From assembly GCA_947359465.1 (NCBI GenBank), contig OX375876.1:70810998-70874997 (forward strand): a stretch of DNA of 64,000 bases, given 5' to 3'. The translations under genes were made by a program, and so were the position numbers. The DNA is from Metellina segmentata (lineage: Eukaryota > Arthropoda > Arachnida > Araneae > Tetragnathidae). This document shows, in pieces, positions 54,831-64,000 of the stretch; the first letter of the stretch is position 1, and every line of letters begins with the position of its first letter. The notes under the pieces are model-generated. The model saw only the letters and a program-made list of their open reading frames with translations. It made no database searches and was not told where the DNA came from.

Positions 54831-57800
54831 TATATATCATCAGGGTGTGGGAACCCTTGGATGACCGGGAACAGGTCTTCAGACAACTGACCCACTCATT
54901 TGAAATTGTTTCCTTAGACAAGAAATCAGAGTGGTCAACACCAGAGATAATAGAGATATTGCTAATAGACTGTACTATTTCAAACTGCGCCACATCACAT
55001 CAGCATATAGTCATCCAGTTGTCTTCTTTAGTCATATTGACCTTATCTAATCCATGAATAACCAAATTTTTCTATCAACATTTAAAATACACTGAAAGGC
55101 TTCAGAAAAGCATAGACTTCAACCAATGCCTAATTTGCATATTTCTGGACAATAAAATCTGACTGGACTCATCATATATTTGCATAGTTCCTTCTACAAT
55201 GACAGTGTTTCTCATAATGAAATTGAAGTGCATATTTCAAAGCTCAAAATTTGTATTTCCTGCTTAACTTTTGGATGACAATGTACTTGAAATCTTATTA
55301 ACATATTTTACAAATTTTTAAACTATTTTCTTCTTTTTTTTTGAATAAATATTAGCACTTATATTTTTAGTGTTTCTAATATGCAGTATTTCTAAATTTA
55401 AATCAAAAATGGTTCATTCTTTCATTTTAAAATGTTTATGGAAAGGGAAAAAAAATATTAAATGCTGAATACATTTCAGTTGGAGGCATTTTATATGTAA
55501 AACCTTTCATAAACAAGCTAAAATTTTATGTTTTTTGATATTAATAGTCAATAAACTTTATTATTTTAAAGGACTATTTACAGGAATGAGCTACAATAAC
55601 TTCTATTTCTGCAACCAATATAGGAATTTTCTCCACTTTAATTAAAAACTATTGAAATGTTTCACGAGAAGTACGGTGCTATATTAACATAATATGTAAA
55701 GGTACACATCTGAAGCTAAAGAATCATATTAAGCTCTGAAGCATATGAAGCTAAAGGCAACAAGATTAGAATTAAGGAATACATTGAACTAATGTGTCTA
55801 TTTTATCATAAAAGCAATTAAAACAAGCATTTTGATTTACCTTAATGAGTGGCAACACAAAACAGCTTCATTGTAGACTATATTTTGCCCAAAAATGTGT
55901 CAATTTATTTTTAAATGCTTTTTATTGTTTTAAGCCTTTTGTATTGGCTTTCTAAAAAAAATTATATTTTAGCTAAAATTTTCTATTAAAAAAAAATTCA
56001 GAATTCTTTTAACAAAAGGACATTAAAATTGACATATGAATATGCAAAAACAATGACATGTATGAGAAAAAACATTATTAAGCTTTAAAATACTTTCCCA
56101 AAATTAATGCTCAAATATCCACCAATTACAAACAAAAATATTTTTACACTTTTTATGGATTCCTTCTATCACAAAATTGTACGAAACAGAAATATGCACA
56201 AGCAAGACGCATCAATGAATTAATTCTGTCCAAAAGTCTGAGATGCTTCCTATTGGATAGCAGCAATGTCAATAGGGACAAGGGGCAGACCTCAAGTACC
56301 ATTATGATTGAACAGCACACTGTAAAATCTTTCTGCAGTATTTCAGTATAAATTGATAATTTAAAAGAAATGTCTGTCCAATTTAGTTATAAAAAAGAAT
56401 AAATATAAGCATTCAGCTCACTCACAAGTAAAAATTTTCAGAATATGGTTTATAAACAAAAATAAAAGTATAGCTAATCTGTTCTTCAAACCTCTCATCA
56501 GAGCTAGTTTTTATTAAACAGGCAGCAATCTGCATATGCAAATTATTTGTATGGCTCTGGCACTGGATCAAGTAAATTAGCTTCTTTCAGTTGTGTTCTG
56601 TGAGCTGGTTGCAGAGATTAAAAATATCTTAAGAATGTAATGATCAAGGACAATCATGGTATATTAGCCTTCAAGTTAAAATGTATTAAAAAAAATTCTA
56701 TACTGGTAAATAGTCAGCCTATTATGTTTATTGTATTTTTGATGAATTTTTTTACTTCGTATTTGTTACCCGTCTAGTTATTCTCTAAACTAGTTGATAT
56801 CTTCATATAGCTAAGAGATTTAACATGAACATGGCAATAAATTACAGAATTATAAATCCCATGATTAGATGTTATAAATCCCACATACTAAGCATTACTG
56901 CTTTTATTACTGCTGATGTTTAATGGTCACTGATTTTATGAACATTTCTGACAATTTAGATACATTATAACTAGCAACTATACTTTTACAAATGATTATT
57001 TTGAGAATTAAAGAAACCCTATTACAAAAGGTTCTGCATGGTTTGATATGGGATACCTCTATCAAAGCAAAACTGTGCGTTACTTCTTTTTATTACCAAC
57101 TCAAATAAGATATTGTAATAGTGCTATGGATATTTGACAATAGAAGTTCATTTTCTACTTGAAAGGAACAAAACCAATCTGATAATGCATTTATTATTAC
57201 TCTACTATGTGTCCTAATTTGGCCAGAGGCTTTGCTTTGCTGCTCAAGTTCATATTTTGCTACATGTCTAATTACACTATACACTCTTAAAAGGGTTGTC
57301 AAGGGTTAATTGTAAAGAATGGAATATACACATATTTGCATCTCTTCTCATAATGCAGAGCTTGATACATAGTGTAAGCAATATCAATGGAAACTTCCAC
57401 AATCATCATCAACACATCATCTAATTATTGACCACAAAACTATTACAGTGCTACATCACAGCAGATATCATTAAAGTTTCAAGGAAAAACAAATAATTTT
57501 TAATCTAAGTAATACAATTATTCATACCAGAAAAGGTTGAAAAGCCAGTTCTAAACAATGCATTATAATTAAATTTCAGACAAATAAATTTGGTACATTA
57601 AAGCATGTGATCAAGTATCTTCCACACTTAAACAGAAGTATATTTCAGACAGCCTGGTTTTAAATATCGAAATATTTTGTTTGCTTTATGCTTTAATAGT
57701 GAAATTAAGTGTTAGCAAGTTAGAACAAATTAACCCTTTGTAACAATTAAAACATGAAAAAAATATTTGGTGTGTGTTCACAATTATTTTAATATTCTTA

Positions 57801-58850
57801 CTTAAATGCTTCAATGTGTGCCCTGAATTCCTAAAGAGATATCAGAGATGCTGATTCGATGCAGTTGCAGAGATGAATTGTCTAGAAGAAAACCATTAAA
57901 TTTATAGAACTAAAATTTAAGCAAGTGAAATAAAAATGAAATTTTCATATCAAGAAACACTTGAGATTGCAAAGCCTGAAATCTATACATAATTAATTCA
58001 TCTTTATATAAATACAGATGTTCAATATGGCATATTTGCAATATGCAAGTTTTTAGTTTATATGCTGAGTATTAGCAGTAGTATGTTTGTAGTATCAGCA
58101 AAAGGTAAAATATTTTGCTATTCCAAACCTAGTATACCGGAATCAATACAAATATAGTCATTTTAATGAGCAAATATACATTTTATACTCATAAGTGTAA
58201 TAAATAAAATAAATATCATGAAAGATAATCTAATTTTTCTTCTTTGTAAATTTAATTCAAAATAATTTAGCAATACCATTTTACTTCAATGTGAAGGCAT
58301 GTAATGTATTTTGTATATTTATTTGATACCTGAAATCACCAATAGACCTTTCCTATGAAATTTTTTTATAATTCTCTCATAACCCCACACATAATTGCCA
58401 ATAATAATACTGTGTAATGTAGGAGTGTATAATATTTATGTTTATAAATCTCACTAATTCATGATTAAAATTTTCATAACTATTTATTCCATGAATATTC
58501 AAGTCTTTTGCAAGTAAATTAAAACTTTTTAAGAATTTGAAATGTTCTGTTGATTACAAAGACTAAGAGAGAATATAAGTCCCATGTTAGATAGAGCTCT
58601 TGAAATATATAAGTATTTTTCAGTTTAAAAATTTTTAACAATTTAAATGCTTACTTCAGAAAAAATAGAATTTAAATAAATAAGACGATTTATAACAACT
58701 AAGCAGTGTTTGTAGATTACAACTGATAAAATATACTAATATAGCAAAGAATGGTAGAACTAAATTATTAGCTGTTTCATTCAATTGCAATACTCACAAT
58801 TTTAGGAGTCATATAATTCATTCAGTTAAAAAACAAGGAAATATATTAGA
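54831..58850. other. Long AT-rich stretch, no gene or repeat recognised
   Basis: About 4 kb without identifiable coding sequence, LTRs or inverted ends. It may be intron of the mTTF gene's 5' untranslated part or of another gene. The frame 57093-57302 matches nothing known. Confidence 0.5.
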
Positions 58851-59260
58851 CTAGCCAAACAACCAGGCGTTGCTCGGGTTTCAAATATGATCACATTTCC
58901 CTGTTGTTAACTGAAATACACAAACTTTGTAGAATGTGTTTCTTACCGTGACAGCAAAAATATCACTGCAACATTTCCCTGTTAACTCAACACAAACCCT
59001 GTAGAACGTGTTTTCTTATCCATATCCATTTGTTGCAGAAAAACAAACTTTAGAATTTAAAATTGGGGCTCCGAGAGGCAATTTTCATGGCAACAGATTG
59101 GTCTGAAAACAGGAAAGAAATAGCCTATGTTTTCCGCAGTGTTCTAAAGTATATGGGTACCACATTTGGTGTGGATTGGTTAAACGGTGTAGATTTGTAC
59201 AGAGAATCTACACATACATACACACCTACATCCTTATATATATATATATATATATATATA

Positions 59261-59382
59261 CAGGGTGGTCCCGAATTCATGGTACAAACTTTAATGGTAG
59301 GTACAGGACATTGTAACAATGATTTATTGTATAGGAATGTATAGTCGCAAGTGACGCGGTGAGGCGAAAACAGGGGAAATAA
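59261..59382. repeat. Left 122-bp terminal inverted repeat of the DD41D mariner
   Basis: Starts CAGGGTGGTCCCGAATTCAT. It pairs with 60642-60763 over 122 bp with one mismatch. Confidence 0.92.
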
Positions 59383-59437
59383 CGGCCGAAAGGAAAAACA
59401 AAGATTTTATTGAAAGCGTTGTTGACAAGTGTCATGT

Positions 59438-60514
59438 TTACAGTAATTGTTCAAAATTGCGTCCACCAGTATCGATACATGCTTGACAGCGTCGGTGGAG
59501 CGATTGGCGTACACGTTCAAAGATGCCTGGTATTTCACGCACACCTGCAGCAGCTACAGATAAGCGAGCAACGAGATCCTCATCTGAGTCAACTGGAGTC
59601 TCATAAACAAGATGCTTTAGATGTCCCCATAAAAAGTAATCGAGGCTCGATAAATCGGGAGATCGGGGTGGCCAAGGGACTGGTCCACCACGCCCAATCC
59701 ATCGAGTACCAAACGTGGCATTCAGGTAATTAGGTACATCAATGCTGAAGTGTGCTGGCGCCCCATCGTGCTGAAACCACATGCGGTTACGAATGGCGAT
59801 CGGAACATCATGCAGCAGTTGTGGTAACACTTCTTTCAGAAAAATAAGATAGCTTCCGCCAGTGAGCCGCGTGGGTAGTAAGTATGGGCCAATCAAAAAG
59901 TCGTTCACAATACCAGCCCACACATTAATACTGAAACGTTGTTGAAACGCATGTCGACGCGTTGCATGTGGATTATCGGTTGCCCACACATGGGAATTGT
60001 GCGCATTAAAGACACCCTCGCGTGAAAATGTCGCTTCATCTGTAAATAGCACATAATCTACGAAATCCGGCTGCAACGCACATTGCTGCATCACCCACAG
60101 GCAGAAGTTCACGCGGCGAGGATAATCTGCCGGATTCAATGCTTGTACTTTCTGAAAATGGAAGGGGTGTAAGCGATTTTCGTTTAACACTCTGCATACA
60201 GTCTGATGACTCACACCTACGTCACGCGCAACAGTTCTTGTGCTTGACTCGGGTCTATCAGCCACAATGTTCAAGATGCTTTCTTCCAGCCTTGGAGTGC
60301 GTACAGCTCATACTCGACCAGCGCCATGTCTGTTGACGTCGAACGCACCTGTTTCACAAAGTTGACGATGTAACCGTTGAAAAATTCTATGATCCGGCAT
60401 TCGTCGATCAGGATACTCCGCGCGATACATTCGTAACGCAGCTCTGCCGTTACCATTTGCACGGCCGTACATGTAATGCATGTCTGCTTTTTCTGCATAC
60501 GTAAAGTCACCCAT
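59438..60514 (-). pseudogene. DD41D mariner transposase with one internal stop
   Basis: The minus-strand ATG at 60514 opens a 358-codon frame ending at 59438, interrupted only by TGA at 60308-60310 (codon 69), probably a CGA to TGA change. Residues 1-68 hold the first helix-turn-helix (MGDFTYAEKADMHYMY; HRIFQRLHRQL, a DUF4817-like start). A second follows in RTVARDVGVSHQTVCRVLNE. The catalytic residues are D159 in VLFTDEATFS, D250 in WFQHDGAPAHF and D292 in PRSPDLSSLDYFLWG, with 41 residues between the last two. That is the spacing of the rosa group. The C-terminus (IDTGGRNFEQLL) is complete. Restarting at the ATG 60274 would omit the first DNA-binding helix. Confidence 0.9.
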
Positions 60515-60641
60515 CGTCTACGGCAGCACAATTGTGAATGCCGCTTTTCCCTACTGCGATGCATCATGTTCAACAGCGGCTAGACATCTACTGCCCTCTA
60601 CCGGCAATGATACCAACCGATCACTCCATTTCTCTTTCCTT

Positions 60642-60763
60642 TTATTTCCCCTGTTTACGCCTCACCGCGTCACTTGCGACTATACATTCCTATACAATAA
60701 ATCATTGTTACAATGTCCTGTACCTACCATTAAAGTTTGTACCATGAATTCGGGACCACCCTG
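60642..60763. repeat. Right 122-bp terminal inverted repeat of the DD41D mariner
   Basis: Reverse complement of the left repeat. It ends ACCACCCTG at 60763, before TA. Confidence 0.92.
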
Positions 60764-60782
60764 TATATATATATATATAGAT

Positions 60783-62092
60783 TGGTTCTGGGAACAGAAG
60801 AGTTTGAATTAGCTATTTTCTCAAATTCAACTTTAAGAATTTTAATAGTTGATGGTTTTAATTCTTGGTTTATTCATCAACTTTGCCTACGACTTTAAAT
60901 GTAAAATTATCATGGTTTTGAATTTCACATCAGTTGATTTAATTTTCAATGCTTCCCAACAACATATTTTTAGTACTTGACTATGAATGTATTTTGTTTT
61001 ACATTAAATTTAATCTTTAAATTGGACTTGAATAATTGAATTTAGACTCTCATTAGTTATTCAGTTGTTTCACCAGTTTTTTTTTTTATTGAAGAATTAA
61101 ATTATTTTACAGGATTTCTAATAACAAATTTAAAAAAAGGAATTCATAATTTAATATATTCAAATACATATTTACAGTTAATATTTATTTAATTTATTTT
61201 TCTAATACACATTATATGAAACATGCTGATTATCAAAAGATTTTATTACGAGGTTTTAAATTTCTCAAGAACTCAGTGGAAATGTTTACTAATTTACTTA
61301 CATACACTAGTGGTACCACTATTGTAAGAAAAATTGTCGTAATTAATCAAAACTGTGATATCATTCATGACCATGAGATATGGTAGTTGTTATAAGGTAT
61401 GGTTCCTTACAGGGCTACTAAGCAATAACCAAATAGAAACTTATCTTAGCTAGTCTTTTTACCCTATCACTGTATTTAAAATTAAAATCATGTCATAGAT
61501 ACAAGTACTCTGCATATTCTTGCACATTTTCAATACCATAATGAAAATACTTTCTAAAAGTGAAACAAATTATAGATAGCAGAAACTGCACACACAATAA
61601 ACACATTACCACTCTATTTTTCACCAATAGTTTGTTTCACTTTTTGGTCTCACGGATAAATTGATGCTAACATCATTTAACTCTCTTGCCTTATATTTGA
61701 TTTAATCTGAATAACTGTACAACATAAAAAAAATACCATATCGACAGTGGAGAAAATCATAAACAATTTTTTACGGATGGAATGATGGAATTAAATGCTG
61801 CATCAGCCACTCTCATCTAAATTCTATGTGATAAAAAAAATTATAAAATATCAGTTTCATCAATCTGTGTAGAAAATAATGTAGCATTGTTTCCTGCATG
61901 TTCTAGGAAGGGACAGGATAAATAAATGTTAATCAGAATGTGTAATTCAATAGATTTAAGTGCTTCAAAAAATTCTTTGGTCAGTACATTTATATTTTCA
62001 CAAATATGTTAATTGATGTTGGTTGGCTTTGGCATTTTATGGTGCAAGGGCCATATTAGGCCATGCTGTGCTAAAATCAAGACAAATATTAA
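60783..62092. other. Intergenic, AT-rich
   Basis: Nothing recognised. Near 62017-62070 the sequence TTGGCTTTGGCATTTTATGG and GGGCCATATTAGGCCATG resembles a weaker version near 63615-63665, so both may be fragments of one dispersed repeat. Confidence 0.45.
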
Positions 62093-62716
62093 TCTATATA
62101 TATAATTCTCTTACGTGGCACGCAAAAAAGACGTTATTTGTAATCGCGTTTTGGCAACACTGTACGATTGTTTGTTTATCGCGAAGTCTCGCGCATCGAT
62201 TGAATTTATAGCGTTATCGGATGAAATTTTATTGAAAAAAAAAAGGAAATTTTAATGAGCTGTTGGAGTTAGTTTATAATAGAAATCAAAGAAAGCGGAG
62301 GATCTTTTCAGGGCCATTTAAAAAACGGTCCTTTTCAGGGCCAACAATTATAGTTCAACAAGACGCTTGCACTACAACTTTCGGCAACAAACTCAATGAA
62401 AAAGTGTGGGTCGTTTGAGTGCTGGGAAAATGTACACACAAACAACATGCTGGGTATTCAATTTCCAAAGCAACGCTCACATTTCGAGTCAAAATTTGCA
62501 CAAAGTTTACATTTGAATTCTGATTTTAGAGATACTGTATATATTTTTTCTGTAATACAGCAAATTTAGATTTGAAAAACATTTTTTTGGTAACATATTT
62601 TGTAAACAATCCCTTCTGCTAGGACACATGTCTTCATTGAGGCGAGCGAAGCGAGCATAGGTTCGCGCAGCGAAGCAATCCTCCGGGGGTTGGCGAGCAG
62701 GGGGCAGGCCCCCTAG
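62093..62716 (+). mobile_element. Helitron, family 2, second copy
   Basis: Starts TCTATATATATAATTCTCTT after an A and ends GGGGGCAGGCCCCCTAG before a T. Over most of its 624 bp it matches the minus-strand copy at 22829-23476, including AAAGACGTTATTTG, GGAGGATCTTTTCAGGG and the GC hairpin end. No coding; frames here are accidental. Confidence 0.87.
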
Positions 62717-64000
62717 TATCAAGTAATAGACACACAGTGAAAGTTTTATTGACACAGACGATAGAAATACACCCAGTGAGGAATGCACCTGACAAAAATC
62801 AAACCTGCACCGCCTACAACTCAAAGGTTATATGTTAATTGAAAAGAAAATGTTTGACATTTTTTACTTGACTTTTAAACATAACTTCAAATTACTAAAT
62901 TATTTTTTGCAGCTAGATCATTCTGCACATGGCATTAAAATTTGATTCTACCTAACCATTGATAAATTTCATTTTAGAAAAATGATGCAACAAATTCTAC
63001 ACTCCTTTTGTCTAAATTATATCACTAGTCAAATCATCTGGATATTCCAGAGTTCTACTGAGCTTTGTATCAAAAATGTTCCACATAAAAGTGTTTGCAG
63101 GTTTTGTTGACTATTAGAATATTTATATATTATCGAACTGCTTTTGCAAAAATTAATTTTAAAACATCATGCAAGATAAAAGCAGAAATTTTCCAATGCT
63201 TCCAGAATCAAACCAACCTTAAATGCAAAACTTGAGAAATTTATATATTTACAAAACTTTAATTCACTATAGAATTTGCCTGTAATTTATATAGAATTTG
63301 CCTGTTCTTATGCAAGTGGAGAACTCCTATGTTAAACAGGAATCTTTCAGGTTCTAAACACTTGCCGCTAATGCATGATTTAATGTGATATAAAACTAGA
63401 AAGAGACAGGATCCTTTCCTAGGAATTTTGCTTGAAATGTTCATCTCAATCCCTTCCAAAAATATTATATCCATGCAGACCAAGGGAGTTCATTTTGTTA
63501 CACAAGGGCTTGTCTCAATTTCAGAGATCTCCATTTCTTTTTCCAGATACTGAACAAATTAATTGTTAGAAGTACGACCATTCAAACCAGGAAGCACAAA
63601 TTGAATGCACATTAATCAAGGGTTGGTTGGTTTTATGACACAATGGTTATATTTAACTAAGCCATCTCCACCGGATTGGTGGGAAAGACATTCCTGACTG
63701 CCCTCTGTGTTCCAATGGAGAGACTATGAATTTTAGCCACTTGACAGTTTGTGCTACTTGGTCCAACTTAAATTTTAATTTTTTTAAACTTGATAACTAT
63801 ATTTCAAAGGCTAGTTTATATTGGGCTGCATGAAGGGAAATGGTCAATACTACCCATTCCTCAACGTAATTAAAAAAAATTTAACTAAGCTATGCTAAAG
63901 CAAGTACTAAATGGACATCAAGTAAATGTGTATTTTCACAACGAAAGCTTTACCAACATAGAAGAGTAAACATACACAGAAAGGAATCAAACCTTATTTG
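62717..64000. other. Intergenic to the window edge
   Basis: AT-rich, no gene recognised. The short frame at 63259-63483 contains a direct repeat, TATAGAATTTGCCTGT (63271 and 63291), and is not a convincing gene. Confidence 0.45.

Larger units (their letters stand above)
59261..60763 (-). mobile_element. DD41D (rosa-type) mariner, nearly intact
   Basis: 1,503 bp, flanked by TA on both sides. The terminal inverted repeats are 122 bp (59261-59382 and 60642-60763) with a single difference, at A/T 59377 against 60647 or so, just outside GAGGCG. Such long, nearly identical ends point to a recent insertion. The transposase spans almost the whole space between them and has one in-frame stop. Confidence 0.92.
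58851..60781 (-). mobile_element. Short Helitron (about 0.43 kb) interrupted by a mariner
   Basis: On the minus strand the 5' end is TCTATATATATATATA (60781) and the 3' end is CCCGAGCAACGCCTGG then TTGTTTGGCTAG (58851). A (58850) and T (60782) flank it. Removing the DD41D mariner (59261-60763 plus one TA) leaves a simple Helitron whose TA tract was the target. No coding. Confidence 0.72.

Noticed and set aside
1..64000. CRISPR arrays, operons, bacterial promoters or terminators
   Set aside because: The sequence is eukaryotic. The regular repeats seen are minisatellites inside transposons with no spacers.

Overview
This is an AT-rich eukaryotic window, almost certainly from an arthropod genome and probably from a chelicerate or spider. 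The evidence is spliced gene structure with GTAAG donors, many Tc1/mariner, hAT, Helitron, Ty3/gypsy and BEL/Pao remnants, and five copies of a tRNA-headed SINE of a kind I associate with orb-weaver genomes. The species call is inference. Only one host gene is clear: a two-exon, 389-residue mitochondrial transcription termination factor (mTTF/MTERF1 type) on the minus strand at 50.4-52.1 kb. Two further stretches (5.83-6.3 kb and 29.68-29.90 kb, both minus strand) look like possible exons ending in good splice donors, without recognisable products.

Layout. 0-7.3 kb: non-coding DNA with a SINE copy, a small MITE, a GC-richer candidate promoter/first exon and a degenerate tandem repeat. 7.3-9.6 kb: a decayed minus-strand Ty3/gypsy pol gene that has lost the reverse transcriptase YxDD core. 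11.6-12.8 kb: a putative solo LTR and a piggyBac-like MITE. 13.0-17.3 kb: a complete Ty3/gypsy element with 138/153-bp LTRs and a perfect 5-bp target duplication, but broken ORFs. 18.6-24.0 kb: a 5.4-kb fold-back (palindromic) element built from an inverted duplication of a conserved but, to me, unclassified protein family. Each arm holds a Helitron insertion whose empty site survives in the other arm. 24.5-28 kb: SINEs and a hAT remnant. 28.2-29.0 kb: an internally deleted mariner. 30.2-34.0 kb: Helitrons, one inserted head-on into another of its own family. 34.4-37.1 kb: a BEL/Pao LTR with leader, a LINE tail and hAT-like ends. 38-39.5 kb: another Helitron. 39.7-40.8 kb: a 3'-truncated Tc1-like (DD36E) element. 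42.9-48.2 kb: a decayed hAT element that has received a LINE tail, a deletion derivative of itself and a second, internally deleted DD36E element.

48.2-64 kb is poorer in recognisable repeats and holds the mTTF gene. It also has a Tc1-derived fold-back element, a putative solo LTR, a hAT-like MITE, and a nearly intact DD41D (rosa-type) mariner with 122-bp terminal repeats. That mariner lies inside the TA tract of a short Helitron. A last Helitron lies at 62.1-62.7 kb.

The window is therefore mainly a nested archive of transposons, and several insertions can be proved from paralogous empty sites within the window itself. The items most worth following are the fold-back gene family at 18.6-24 kb, the duplicated multi-hairpin 3' cassettes of the Helitrons, and the young DD41D element disabled by one stop codon.
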